The notes under the pieces are model-generated. The model saw only the letters and a program-made list of their open reading frames with translations. It did no database searches and had not been told where the DNA came from. Made by a program: the position numbers and the translations under genes. From Aldehydirespirator sp965203635 (GTDB taxonomy: Bacteria; Actinomycetota; Acidimicrobiia; Acidimicrobiales; Aldehydirespiratoraceae), in assembly GCA_965203635.1 (NCBI GenBank), contig OZ241903.1, positions 1,860,001 through 1,924,000 of the forward strand: DNA of 64,000 nt, read 5' to 3'. Positions 43,302-52,468 of the stretch are shown piece after piece (position 1 is the stretch's first letter; each line of letters begins with the position of its first letter).

Positions 43302-44305
43302 TGCTGCTGGTGGTGCTCGAGCACGACCGGGGCACGCTCGGCGAGCCCGCCCGGGAGGCGCTCACCTTCGGCCGGACGCTGGCCGCGAAGATGGGTGTGG
43401 AGATGCACGGGGCCGTCATCGGCGCCTGCGCGGCGGGACCGGGCCCCGTCGCGGAAGAGGCAGGCGCCCACGGAGCCGCCCGGGTGTACACCGTGGAGCA
43501 CGGGGTGCTGAGCGACTTCGGTCCGGAGGCGTGGGGAGAGTCGATCGCGCAGCTCGTGAGTGCTCTCGGCCCGCGGGCCGTTCTGGCCTGCGGCAGCGAG
43601 CGGGGCAACGAGGTGATGGCCCAGGCCGCGGCCCGCCTCGATTGGCCGTTCGTCGCCAACTGCACCGACATCACGCCGCCCGCCGGCGAAGGCGGGCAGT
43701 GGTCCATGACCCGCATCCAGTGGGGAGGATCACTGCTGGAGGACGCCACCCTGGCCGCGGCCGGCACCGCGCTGCTCACCTGCGGCCTGCACGCAGTGGC
43801 CTCCGCACCGGTCGAGCCCGCGCCCGCCGCGCCCGTTGAGACCCAGGCCGTGCCGGTGGATCTCGACGCCGAGCTGGCCCGCACCGTCGTGAAGGACCGG
43901 GTGGTGCTGGAGGCGGGAGTCACCCTGCCCACCGCACCAGTCGTGGTGGGGGGAGGCCGCGGCGTCGGCTCCGCCGAGGGATTCGCGCCGTTGGAGGAGC
44001 TGGCCGGACTGCTGGGCGGCCGGGTCGGCTGCAGCCGGGCCGTCACCAACAACGGCTGGCGGCCCCACTCCGACCAGGTCGGCCAGACGGGCACCCGCAT
44101 CGCCCCCGAGATCTATATCGCCTCGGGCATCTCCGGGGCCATCCAGCACTGGGTCGGCGCCATGGGCTCCAAGCACATCCTGGCCATCAACATCGACCCC
44201 GAAGCCAACATGGTGGTGAAGGCGAACTGGGCGGTGATCGGCGACCTGCACCAGGTCATACCGGCCATGAACGCCGAGATCCGCCGCCGCCGCGACCGGC
44301 CGTGA
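43298..44305 (+). CDS. etfA: Electron transfer flavoprotein alpha subunit
   Basis: 335 residues. The C-terminal FAD domain is diagnostic: VVGGGRGVGSAEGFAPLEEL, GCSRAVTNNGWRPHSDQVGQTG, APEIYIASGISGAIQHWVGA and AINIDPEANM. Translational coupling with etfB is through an ATGA-type overlap (43298-43301). It also could accept electrons from the acyl-CoA dehydrogenases at 6.9 and 17.3 kb, but its operon position marks the methyl-oxidising flavoprotein as main donor. Confidence 0.93.
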   Translation: MMLLVVLEHDRGTLGEPAREALTFGRTLAAKMGVEMHGAVIGACAAGPGPVAEEAGAHGAARVYTVEHGVLSDFGPEAWGESIAQLVSALGPRAVLACGSERGNEVMAQAAARLDWPFVANCTDITPPAGEGGQWSMTRIQWGGSLLEDATLAAAGTALLTCGLHAVASAPVEPAPAAPVETQAVPVDLDAELARTVVKDRVVLEAGVTLPTAPVVVGGGRGVGSAEGFAPLEELAGLLGGRVGCSRAVTNNGWRPHSDQVGQTGTRIAPEIYIASGISGAIQHWVGAMGSKHILAINIDPEANMVVKANWAVIGDLHQVIPAMNAEIRRRRDRP

Positions 44306-44351
44306 ACACCCCCGATCCCGCCGCAGCGACTCGCACGGGGCGATACCTGGG

Positions 44352-45104
44352 ATGGCTCGCGTGACGGTGCAGTCGATCAAGAGATCGTTCGCGCTGTTGC
44401 GAGCGCTGGCGCTGGGTCCGGTGGGAGTCACCGAGCTGGCCGATCGGGTCGCCCTGCCCAAGAGCACCGTGGCCCGCCTGCTGGCCTCCCTGGAAGAGGA
44501 GCAGGCTGTCGAGCAGACCGAGGCGGGCGGCGAGTACCGGCTGGGTCCGGGCCTGATCGACCTCGCCGGATCGGCGCCCAGGGGCCGCAACCTGGTGGCC
44601 GCGGCTCGGCCGCACCTGCTGGAGCTGGCCGAGAGCATCGACGAGGTGGCGGGGCTCTCCATCATCGACGGCGGGCAGGTCTACTACCTCGACCAGACCG
44701 AGTCCTCCTCGAACATCCAGGTCCGGGACTGGACCGGCGAGTACGCCCCGCTGCACGCTGTGCCCTCGGGGCTGGTGATCCTGGCCCACCAGCCCGAGCG
44801 CTTCGTCGAGGAGTACCTGGCCGGGCCGCTGGTGCAATGCACGCCTTGGACGATGACCGATCCGGACGAGTTGCGGGACAGGCTGGAGCACGTTCGCAGC
44901 ATCGGCTACGCCTGGGTGCACGAGGAGTTCGCCGAGGAGCTCAATTCGGTGGCCGCACCGGTGTTCGAGAACGACGGCAGCGTCGAGGCCGCCCTGCACG
45001 TCCACGGCCCCGCGTACCGGTTCCCGAACCCCGACGACACCCACGATCACGGCATGGCGGTGATCGAGGCGGCCCGCCGCCTGTCGCAGCAGCTGTCAGA
45101 CTGA
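44352..45104 (+). CDS. IclR-family transcriptional regulator
   Basis: 250 residues. The winged helix occupies residues about 5-60 (VTELADRVALPKSTVARLLA is the recognition region) and the IclR effector domain about 75-245, with LSIIDGGQVYYLDQTES and HEEFAEELNSVAAPVF. The gene follows etfA by 46 bp on the same strand. IclR proteins bind short palindromes as paired dimers; the repeated GTTCCG-N5-CGGAAC sites at serA/folD and fhs/flavoprotein are the obvious candidates. Effector unknown, perhaps glyoxylate, betaine or a C1 intermediate. Confidence 0.88.
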   Translation: MARVTVQSIKRSFALLRALALGPVGVTELADRVALPKSTVARLLASLEEEQAVEQTEAGGEYRLGPGLIDLAGSAPRGRNLVAAARPHLLELAESIDEVAGLSIIDGGQVYYLDQTESSSNIQVRDWTGEYAPLHAVPSGLVILAHQPERFVEEYLAGPLVQCTPWTMTDPDELRDRLEHVRSIGYAWVHEEFAEELNSVAAPVFENDGSVEAALHVHGPAYRFPNPDDTHDHGMAVIEAARRLSQQLSD

Positions 45105-45154
45105 ATCCCCGACGTCTGCCATCGAACTTCCGGCTGCCAGGGTCAATAGTCGCG

Positions 45155-45174
45155 CCCAACCACCGGATGTTGGG
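45155..45174. terminator. Hairpin between convergent iclR and proS
   Basis: CCCAAC (45155-45160) and GTTGGG (45169-45174) pair across an 8-base loop in the 81-bp convergent gap. There is no T-tract, so it is at best a weak or bidirectional terminator. Confidence 0.4.
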
Positions 45175-45185
45175 TGGCGGCCGGA

Positions 45186-46889
45186 TCAGGCGCCGGCCAA
45201 CCGCTCGGCCACCCCGCTCGCGGCATCTCCGATCCCGACCCGCTGCGTGTCGCCGGTGGCCCGCTCGGTGAGCTCGACCTCGCCGTCGGCCACCGCCCGG
45301 CCCGCCGTGATCCGCCAGGGGATGCCGATCAGCTCCGCGTCGGCGAACTTCACGCCGGCCCGGGCGTCGCGGTCGTCCAGCAGGACCTCCACACCCCGCC
45401 CCTGGAGCTCTCCGTAGAGCCGCTCGGCCGCGGCCACCGCGGCGTCATCGCGCATGCTGGCCACCGTGATGACCGTTGCATAGGGGGCTACCGCAGCCGG
45501 CCAGACGAGGCCCCGGTCGTCGTGGTGCACCTCGGCCACCGCGGCCATGGCCCGGCCGATGCCGATGCCGTAGGAGCCCATGGTGATGGTGCGCTCCACC
45601 CCGTCGGCATCCAGCACGGTGGCCCCCATGGCCTCGGAGTAGCGGCGACCCAGCTTGAAGATGTGGCCGGTCTCGATGCAGCGGACCACCTCCAGAGGGC
45701 GGCCGCAGTTCACGCACGGCTCGCCGGCCGATACCTCCCGCAGGTCGAGCCAATCGTCCACGGTGATGTCGCGGTCTACGTCCACCCCGGAGTAGTGCCA
45801 GTCGTCGGTGTTGGCGCCGGTGGCGACATTGCGCCGCCCCCGGAGGGCGTGGTCGGCCACGATCCGCAGATCCTTCACGCCGACCGCGCCCAGCGAGCCG
45901 GGATGGGCGCCCAAGCGCTCCAGCGTCTCGGCCGCCTCGGCCGGGCGGATCTCGACGGCGCCAGTGCCGTCGGCCAGCTTCTGGAGGTTGAGCTGATGGT
46001 CGCCCCGCACCAGGGCCAGCGTCATCGCCCCGTCGAGCACCATGACCATGGTCTTGATCTGGCGGTGGGCGGGCGCTCCGCCCTCGACCGTCTCCAGAGC
46101 CGCGATGGTGCGAACGCCCGGGGTCGGGAACCGGGCGAGATCCGCGCTGGTGTCACCGTCGTCGACCGGCGCCAGCGCCGAAGTGGCCCTCTCCACGTTG
46201 GCCGCGTAGCCGCAGCCCGCACAGCGGGCGATGTCGTCCTCGCCGGCGGGGGAGGGCACCATGAACTCGACCGACCCGGTGCCGCCCATCATGCCCGACG
46301 ACGCCTGCACTGCGATCGCGTCGAGCGAGAGCCGCTGGAAGGTCCGGGTGTAGGCCTCGCGATGGACCTCGAAGGCGTGGTCCAACCCGGCGTCGTCGAG
46401 GTCGAAGGAGTAGCTGTCCTTCATGGCGAACTCGCGCACCCGCAGCAGGCCCGACTTGGGCCGGGGCTCGTCGCGGAACTTCCACTGGATCTGGTACCAG
46501 ATCTGGGGCAGCGACCGGTACGACGTGATCTCCCTGGAGATCTCGCTGAACACCTCCTCGTGGGTCATCCCGAGGGCAAGGTCGGCCTCCTTGCGGTCCT
46601 GGAGCCGGAACATCTCGGGGCCGACCGAGTCCCAGCGCCCCGAGCGCTGCCAGATCGACGCCGGGTGCATGGCCGGCAGCAGGAACTCCTGGGCGCCTAT
46701 CTCCTCCATGCTGAGGCGCACGATGTTCTCGACCTTGTCGTGCACCCGCAGACCCAGAGGCAGCAGCGAGTAGTGGCCGGCGTGGAGCTGGCGTATGAAC
46801 CCGCCGCGCACCAGCAGCTTGTGGCTGGCCGCCTCGGCGTCGGCGGGCGCGTCGCGCAGCGTCGGGATGAACAGCTTCGACCATCTCAT
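45186..46889 (-). CDS. proS: Prolyl-tRNA synthetase, bacterial type
   Basis: 567 residues. Class II motif 2 is in the FRDEPRPKSGLLRVREFAMK region and motif 3 in GSYGIGIGRAMAAVAEVHH; between them lies the bacterial-type editing insertion (SVEFMVPSPAGEDDIARCAG to about residue 385). The C-terminal anticodon-binding domain contains GVEVLLDDRDARAGVKFADA. It charges tRNA-Pro and is a housekeeping gene unrelated to the neighbouring C1 genes. Confidence 0.95.
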   Translation of the reverse strand: MRWSKLFIPTLRDAPADAEAASHKLLVRGGFIRQLHAGHYSLLPLGLRVHDKVENIVRLSMEEIGAQEFLLPAMHPASIWQRSGRWDSVGPEMFRLQDRKEADLALGMTHEEVFSEISREITSYRSLPQIWYQIQWKFRDEPRPKSGLLRVREFAMKDSYSFDLDDAGLDHAFEVHREAYTRTFQRLSLDAIAVQASSGMMGGTGSVEFMVPSPAGEDDIARCAGCGYAANVERATSALAPVDDGDTSADLARFPTPGVRTIAALETVEGGAPAHRQIKTMVMVLDGAMTLALVRGDHQLNLQKLADGTGAVEIRPAEAAETLERLGAHPGSLGAVGVKDLRIVADHALRGRRNVATGANTDDWHYSGVDVDRDITVDDWLDLREVSAGEPCVNCGRPLEVVRCIETGHIFKLGRRYSEAMGATVLDADGVERTITMGSYGIGIGRAMAAVAEVHHDDRGLVWPAAVAPYATVITVASMRDDAAVAAAERLYGELQGRGVEVLLDDRDARAGVKFADAELIGIPWRITAGRAVADGEVELTERATGDTQRVGIGDAASGVAERLAGA

Positions 46890-46973
46890 GGCTCCGTCAC
46901 CGTAGCGGTATCCCGGGCGGTTGGCCGTGCCCGTAGGCCCTCACCGGAGGCAGTCCGCGCCTGCCGGGCGCGG

Positions 46974-46979
46974 TAGGGT
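46974..46979 (+). promoter_or_regulatory. -10 box (TAGGGT) for a leaderless BKACE transcript
   Basis: TAGGGT ends 4 bp before ATG 46984 and no ribosome binding site is seen, matching other TANNNT-plus-ATG starts in this window. Confidence 0.35.
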
Positions 46980-46983
46980 TGGG

Positions 46984-47868
46984 ATGGTGAACCGCAACCC
47001 GATCATCACCTGCGCGGTGACCGGCGCGGGCGACACCGCCGGCAAGCATCCGGACCTGCCGATAACGCCCTCTCAGATCGCGACGGCCGCGCTGGAGGCG
47101 GCCGATGCCGGTGCGGCCATCGTGCATATCCACGTGCGCGATCCCGCCACCGGCAAGGGCACCCGCGATGTGGATCTGTACCGCCAGGCGCTCGAGCAGG
47201 TGAGGGCGGCCAACGGTGACGTGATCATCAACACAACCGCGGGCATGGGCGGCGACCTGCTTATCGGCGATCCCGACCCCTTCGATTTCGGGCCCGACGG
47301 CACCGACCTGGTGAGCGGCCTGGAGCGCCTCGCCCACGTGGAGGCCCTCAAGCCCGACATGTGCAGCATCGACTGCGGCACCCTGAATTTCGGCGAGGGC
47401 CACCAGGTGTACGTGAGCACCCCGAACATGATCCGCGACATGGCCAAGCGGGTCCGGGAGCTGGGAGTCAAGCCCGAGCTGGAGATCTTCGACACCGGTC
47501 ACCTGTGGCTGGCCAACACGCTGGTGGACGAGGGCCTGATCGCCGATCCGCCGTGGGTCCAGCTGTGCACCGGCATCCCCTACGGCACGCCCACCGATGT
47601 GGGCCTGCTGACCGCGCTGACCCGCCTGCTGCCGACCGGCGCCGAGTTCACCAGCTTCGCGCTGTCGGTCAACCAGATCCCCTGGGTGGCCCAGTCCATG
47701 CTGCTCGGCGGGCACGTCAGGGTGGGCTTGGAGGACAACCTGTACCTCGCTCGGGGCGTGTTCGCGTCGAACGCGGATCTGGTGCACCGGGCCCGTGAGG
47801 TAGTGGAGGCGATGGGGGGCAGAATCCAGTCTCCGGATCAGGCCCGTGAGACTCTGTCACTGGGCTGA
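46984..47868 (+). CDS. BKACE (DUF849) beta-keto acid cleavage enzyme
   Basis: 294 residues. AAIVHIHVRDPATGKGTRD carries the two zinc-binding His, with further family blocks INTTAGMGG, CSIDCGTLNFGEG and RVGLEDNLYLARG (Glu zinc ligand region). BKACE enzymes condense a beta-keto acid with acetyl-CoA to give acetoacetate and a new CoA ester; one known member converts 3-dehydrocarnitine into betainyl-CoA in carnitine breakdown. Next to a methyl-oxidation pathway, a betaine-yielding reaction is attractive but unproven. Confidence 0.85.
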   Translation: MVNRNPIITCAVTGAGDTAGKHPDLPITPSQIATAALEAADAGAAIVHIHVRDPATGKGTRDVDLYRQALEQVRAANGDVIINTTAGMGGDLLIGDPDPFDFGPDGTDLVSGLERLAHVEALKPDMCSIDCGTLNFGEGHQVYVSTPNMIRDMAKRVRELGVKPELEIFDTGHLWLANTLVDEGLIADPPWVQLCTGIPYGTPTDVGLLTALTRLLPTGAEFTSFALSVNQIPWVAQSMLLGGHVRVGLEDNLYLARGVFASNADLVHRAREVVEAMGGRIQSPDQARETLSLG

Positions 47869-47912
47869 CGCTTGAGGCTCTGCTGAGGGAACAGCTAGGA
47901 GAGAAGGGGCGA

Positions 47913-49841
47913 ATGGGCGGACGATCACGCGACAAGCGGCTGCCGCGGCTGACCACTCCGATGGTGCGCGACAACGGGAGGCTGCGACCCGCCACCTGGG
48001 ACGAGGCCCTGGGCCGGGCCGCCGACGGCTTCCGGGCCGTCCTCGACCGCCACGGACCGGACGGCTTCGGCATGTTCAGCTGCTCGAAGGCGACCAACGA
48101 GATGAACTACGCCGCCCAGAGGTTCATCCGCACCGCAATCGGGTCGAACAACATCGACTCCTGCAACCGAACTTGACACGCTCCCTCCGTCGTCGGTCTG
48201 GCGACAGTGTTCGGAGCGGGCGGCGGGACCTCGTCGTACGCGGAGGTCGAGCAGGCCGACGTCATCCTGCTGTGGGGCTCGAACGCCCGTGAAGCCCACC
48301 CGATCTTCTTCCACCACGTCCTCAAGGGCCTCCGCAACGGCGCCCGGATGTACGCCATCGACCCCCGGCGCACGTCCTCGGCCAAGTTCGCCGACCGCTG
48401 GCTGGGACTGTCGGTCGGTACCGACATCGCGCTGGCCAACGCCATGGGGCGCGAGATCATCCACGCCGGGTTGCACGATCCCGACTTCATCGCCCACTCC
48501 ACCCGGGGCTTCGAGGCCTACGCGGCCCACGTCGAGTCGTGCACCCTCGACTGGGCGGCGGCCGAGACGGGCGTGCCCGCGGAGGCCATCCGGGAGATGG
48601 CCCACGCCTACGCCACCGCGTCCAAGGCCCAGATCCTGTGGACCCTGGGCATCACCGAGCACCACAACGCGGTCGACAACGTGGTGTCGCTCTGCAACCT
48701 GGCCCTGCTCACGGGCCATGTGGGCCGGTGGGGCTCGGGTCTGTGCCCCCTCCGGGGTCAGAACAACGTGCAGGGCGGCGGCGACATGGGCGCCATACCC
48801 AACAAGTTCCCCGGCTTCCAGGACGTGGCCGACGACGAGGTGCGGGTCAAGTTCGAGGCCGTGTACGGCACCGAGCTCAACGGTGTGCCCGGAAAGCACC
48901 TGACGCTGATGTTCGAGGCCATGGAGGCCGGCGAGCTGCGGGCCTGCTATGTGATCGGCGAGAACCCGGCCGACTCCGAGGCCGACGTCGAGCACGCCCG
49001 CAAGCTGCTGGCCGGGCTCGACATCCTGGTCGTGCAGGACATATTCATGACCCGCACCGCGGAGATGGCCGACGTGGTGCTGCCCGCCTCAGTGGCATGG
49101 GCCGAGTCCGAGGGCACGGTCACCTCCAGCGAGCGGCGGGTGCAGCGGGTCCGGCCCGCGGTGCCGCCGCCCGGCCAGGCCCGCCACGACATCGACATCA
49201 TCGGCGAGCTGGCCCGCCGCCTCGGCGTCGACTGGGGCCATCCCAGCCCCCAGGAGCTGTGGGACGAGATGCGGTCGCTGTCGCCCATGCACGCCGGCAT
49301 GTCCTGGGAGCGCCTGGATGCCTCCGGCGGGCTCCAGTGGCCCTGCGGCAGCGAGGACGACCCGGGCTCGGAGTTCCTCCACGGCTGGCTGTGGGCCGAC
49401 GACCTGGAGGGCCACGATCCGGCGCCGTTCAGCGTCACCCACCACGCCCCGCCCAAGGAGAAGCTCAGCGACGAGTTCCCGCTGCGGCTCACTACCGGCC
49501 GGGCGCTCGACTCCTACAACACCGGGGTCCAGTCGGGCGGCTACGCCTCTCCAATCCGCTACGGCGACGCCCTCGACGTCAACCCGGCCGACGCGGCCGA
49601 GCTCGGTATCACCGACGGCGAGCGGGTGCTGGTGAGCTCACCCCGCGGCTCGGTGGAGATGGACGTGCGCCTCCAGCCCGACATCCCCGCGGGCCTCACG
49701 TTCACGACCTTCCATTTCCCCGAGCTGGTGGACGCCAACGTGCTGACCAACGACGAGTGGGACCCGCGCTCCGGTACAGCAGAATTCAAGGCGGCCGCCA
49801 TCCGCATCTCCAAGCTCCAACCGGAGCACGCTCCCGCCTAG
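47913..49841 (+). CDS. fdsA: NAD-type formate dehydrogenase, Mo catalytic module, selenoprotein (TGA = Sec88)
   Basis: One frame of 642 residues if the in-frame TGA at 48174-48176 is read as selenocysteine. The TGA falls in SCNRT-U-HAPSV, exactly where formate dehydrogenases carry the Sec or Cys that binds Mo, followed by the catalytic His; a SECIS hairpin follows at 48179-48218. Later blocks VFGAGGGTSSY, WGSNAREAHPI, LRGQNNVQGGGDMGA and DVVLPASVAWAESEG are typical of FdhF/FdsA. The usual N-terminal Fe-S region is absent: the protein starts near DKRLPRLTTPM, and the missing part is encoded at 51608-52468. With the NuoEF-like subunit it should oxidise formate to CO2 and reduce NAD. Confidence 0.9.
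48174..48218 (+). promoter_or_regulatory. Sec UGA codon and bacterial SECIS hairpin
   Basis: After TGA (48174-48176) the outer stem CGCTCC (48179-48184) pairs with GGAGCG (48213-48218), and the upper stem GTCGTC (48189-48194) pairs with GGCGAC (48200-48205) around the loop GGTCT (48195-48199). As far as I recall the E. coli fdhF SECIS, both the GGTCT apical loop and the 18-base distance from the UGA are the same. Confidence 0.88.
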
Positions 49842-49844
49842 CGC

Positions 49845-51611
49845 ATGACCGACATCTACCTGGGCGCGGACCGCGCCACTGACGCTGAGGCCGCCGCGGT
49901 CGATGCCGCGTTGCGCGCCGGGGGAGTGGACCCGGTGGTGCGTCAAGAGACCGAGAGGCTGTACACGTCGGGGACGGCTCGCCGCCGCGAGAGACGCCAC
50001 TTCCTGCTGCCGGCGCTGCACGCCCTCCAGAACGAGGCCGGCTGGATCAGCCCGGGCGGGATCAACTATGTGGCCGCGGTGCTGGACGTGCCCCCGGCTG
50101 AGGCGTTCGGGGTGGCCACCTTCTACGACCTGTTCCGCACCGAGCCTCCCGACCACGACGGCGACACCTTCCACGTGTGCGTCGACGCGGCCTGCCAGAT
50201 CGCGGGATACGACGACTTGGCCGCTTCGGTGCGAGCGGCGGGCGGCCACGTGCACCTGGGGCCCTGCTTGGGGCAGTGCGAGCGCGCTCCCGCGCTGTTC
50301 GTGCAGGGATCCGGGGGGCGACCCGACTACGTGCCGGCCGACGAAGAGCCCTTCGAACTGCCCCAGGCCGGCGACTCCTCGCTGCGCCTGCTGCGCCGCA
50401 TCGGCGTGGCCGACCCCGAGTCGCTGGAGTCCTACCTCGCCCACGGCGGCTACCAGGCGCTGCGCCGGGCCGGCGAGATCGGCGCGGAGGCCGTCCTGGA
50501 GGCGGTGGCCGCCTCGGGGCTGTCGGGACGGGGCGGAGCCGCCTTCCCAACCGGGGTGAAATGGCGGGCCGTGGCCGCCGAGGCCGGGCGGCCCAAGCAC
50601 GTGGTGGCCAACTGCGACGAGTCCGAGCCGGGCACGTTCAAGGACCGCATCGTCATGGAGCAGGACCCGTTCGCGGTGATCGAGACCATGACCATCGCCG
50701 GTCTGGCCACCGGGGCCCGCAACGGCTGGATCTACATCCGCGGCGAGTACCCGCTGGCCACCGCCCGACTTCAGGGGGCGATCGACGCGGCCCGGGCCGC
50801 GGGGCTGCTCGGCACCGGCGCGGCCGGCACCGGCCACGACTTCGACATAGCCATCTGGCGGGGGGCGGGCGCCTACATCTGCGGCGAGGAGACGGCCCTG
50901 TTCAACTCGCTCGAGGGGTTCCGGGGCGAGCCTCGCAACAAGCCGCCGTTCCCCACCACCCACGGCCTGTTCGGCGAGCCGACCGCCATCAACAATCCCG
51001 AGACCCTGCTCAACGTCGGTGACATCATCCTCGAGGGCCCCGACGCCTACCGGAGCCGGGGGACCGAACGGTCGCCGGGCACCAAGCTGCTGTGCCTGTC
51101 GGGCAAGGTCGGGCGGCCCGGCCTCTACGAGGTGCCGTTCGGCACCACGTTGGGCGACCTGCTGGAACTGGCGGGTGGCGTCGCCGGCAATGGCGAACTG
51201 CAGGCGGTGCTGATGGGCGGCGCGGCCGGATCGTTCGTCGGCCCCGACTCGCTCGGGCTGCCGCTGACGCTGGAGGACACCCGGGCCGCGGGCACCACCC
51301 TCGGCTCGGGCGTGGTGATGGCCTTCGACACGTCGGACGACATGACCGACGTCGTGGTGCGCATCGCCGAGTTCTTCCGCAACGAGTCGTGCGGGCAGTG
51401 CGTGCCGTGCCGGGTGGGAGCGGTGCGCCAGCATGAGACGCTGGTTCAGATGCAGAGGCGAGGGTCGCTGTCGCCGGCCCGCCGGTCCTTGATCGACGAG
51501 ATGGCCGAGGTCATGGTGGACGCCTCCATCTGCGGCCTGGGCCACACCGCGGCCTCGGCGGTCCGCTCCGCGCTGGACCTGGGCCTGATAGCGTCGGCGC
51601 CCTCCCAATGA
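49845..51611 (+). CDS. fdsGB: Formate dehydrogenase NuoE-NuoF-like fusion (FdsG-FdsB)
   Basis: 588 residues. The first 160 are NuoE/FdsG-like, with [2Fe-2S] ligands in FHVCVDAACQIAG and HLGPCLGQCERAP. Residues about 170-588 are NuoF/FdsB-like: SGRGGAAFPTGVKW (FMN), NCDESEPGTFKDR, ICGEETALFNSLEG, and [4Fe-4S] ligands in ESCGQCVPCRVGAVR plus a later Cys in DASICGLGH. This subunit binds FMN and NAD and hands electrons to NAD. Fusion of E and F is known in some hydrogenases and formate dehydrogenases. The ATG is 3 bp after the Sec-subunit stop, and the gene overlaps the next (ATGA). Confidence 0.9.
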   Translation: MTDIYLGADRATDAEAAAVDAALRAGGVDPVVRQETERLYTSGTARRRERRHFLLPALHALQNEAGWISPGGINYVAAVLDVPPAEAFGVATFYDLFRTEPPDHDGDTFHVCVDAACQIAGYDDLAASVRAAGGHVHLGPCLGQCERAPALFVQGSGGRPDYVPADEEPFELPQAGDSSLRLLRRIGVADPESLESYLAHGGYQALRRAGEIGAEAVLEAVAASGLSGRGGAAFPTGVKWRAVAAEAGRPKHVVANCDESEPGTFKDRIVMEQDPFAVIETMTIAGLATGARNGWIYIRGEYPLATARLQGAIDAARAAGLLGTGAAGTGHDFDIAIWRGAGAYICGEETALFNSLEGFRGEPRNKPPFPTTHGLFGEPTAINNPETLLNVGDIILEGPDAYRSRGTERSPGTKLLCLSGKVGRPGLYEVPFGTTLGDLLELAGGVAGNGELQAVLMGGAAGSFVGPDSLGLPLTLEDTRAAGTTLGSGVVMAFDTSDDMTDVVVRIAEFFRNESCGQCVPCRVGAVRQHETLVQMQRRGSLSPARRSLIDEMAEVMVDASICGLGHTAASAVRSALDLGLIASAPSQ

Positions 51612-52468
51612 CCGATACGACGATCACAGAGACTGCGGTCACCATCACCATCGACGGCCGGCCCGTCGAGGTGGGGGAGGGCTCCACCATCCACGCCGCC
51701 TGCGTCGAGGCCGGCATCGACACCCCCACCCTGTGCTGGGCCGAGAACCTGACCCCGGTCAACGTGTGCCGGGTCTGCGTGGTGGAGCTGGAGGGGTCCC
51801 GGGCACTGGTGCCGTCGTGCTCCCGGCGGGCTGAAGAGGGAATGGTCGTGCAGACCGACACCCCCCGGGTGCGCCACAGCCGTCGCATGGTGCTCGAGTT
51901 CCTGGGCTCGGGTGTGGACCTGAGCCAGGCCGACGACCTGCACTACTGGATGAAGGCCTACGGCGCCGACCCCGACCGCTACGGCGACGAGGACCATCCG
52001 GTGGAGCGGGTCGAGGAGCCGGTCAAGGTCCAGGACGAGCTCTACATCCGGGACTACTCCAAGTGCGTGCTGTGCTACAAGTGCGTGGAGGCCTGCGGCG
52101 ACGACGCCCAGCACACCTTCGCCATCGCGGTGGCCGGCCGGGGCTTCGACGCCCGGATCTCCACCGAGTTCGACGTGACCCTGCCCGACTCGGCCTGTGT
52201 GTACTGCGGCAACTGCGTGGGGGTGTGCCCCACCGGCGCTCTCCAGTTCAAGACCGAGTACGACCTGCGCGAGGTGGGGGAGTGGCGCCCGGAGGACCAG
52301 ACCGTCACCCGCACGGTGTGCTCCTACTGCGGGGTGGGCTGCAACCTCGACCTGCACGTGCAGGACGAGCGGATCGTGAAGGTCACCTCCCCGTCCGATC
52401 ATTCGGTCACCAGCGGCCATCTCTGCATCAAGGGCCGCTTCGGCTGGCAGTACGTCCACGGCGAGTGA
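51608..52468 (+). CDS. Formate dehydrogenase separate Fe-S module (NuoG-like N-terminus of FdsA)
   Basis: 286 residues. In order: a [2Fe-2S] domain (TPTLCW, NVCRVCVVEL, LVPSCSR), a NuoG-like linker, two [4Fe-4S] motifs (KCVLCYKCVEAC and CVYCGNCVGVCPTG), and then the [4Fe-4S] domain that normally begins the Mo subunit (TVCSYCGVGCNLD, SGHLCIKGRFGWQYVH). The protein stops right after GRFGWQYVHGE, exactly where the Mo module at 47913 begins, so the two are complementary halves of one normal FdsA. They must assemble to give a continuous cluster wire from FMN to Mo. Overlaps fdsGB by ATGA. Confidence 0.9.
   Translation: MTDTTITETAVTITIDGRPVEVGEGSTIHAACVEAGIDTPTLCWAENLTPVNVCRVCVVELEGSRALVPSCSRRAEEGMVVQTDTPRVRHSRRMVLEFLGSGVDLSQADDLHYWMKAYGADPDRYGDEDHPVERVEEPVKVQDELYIRDYSKCVLCYKCVEACGDDAQHTFAIAVAGRGFDARISTEFDVTLPDSACVYCGNCVGVCPTGALQFKTEYDLREVGEWRPEDQTVTRTVCSYCGVGCNLDLHVQDERIVKVTSPSDHSVTSGHLCIKGRFGWQYVHGE

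Noticed and set aside
48174..48176. TGA as a premature stop making the formate dehydrogenase a pseudogene
   Set aside because: The frame continues without error for 555 codons, the TGA is at the known Sec position and a SECIS hairpin follows.
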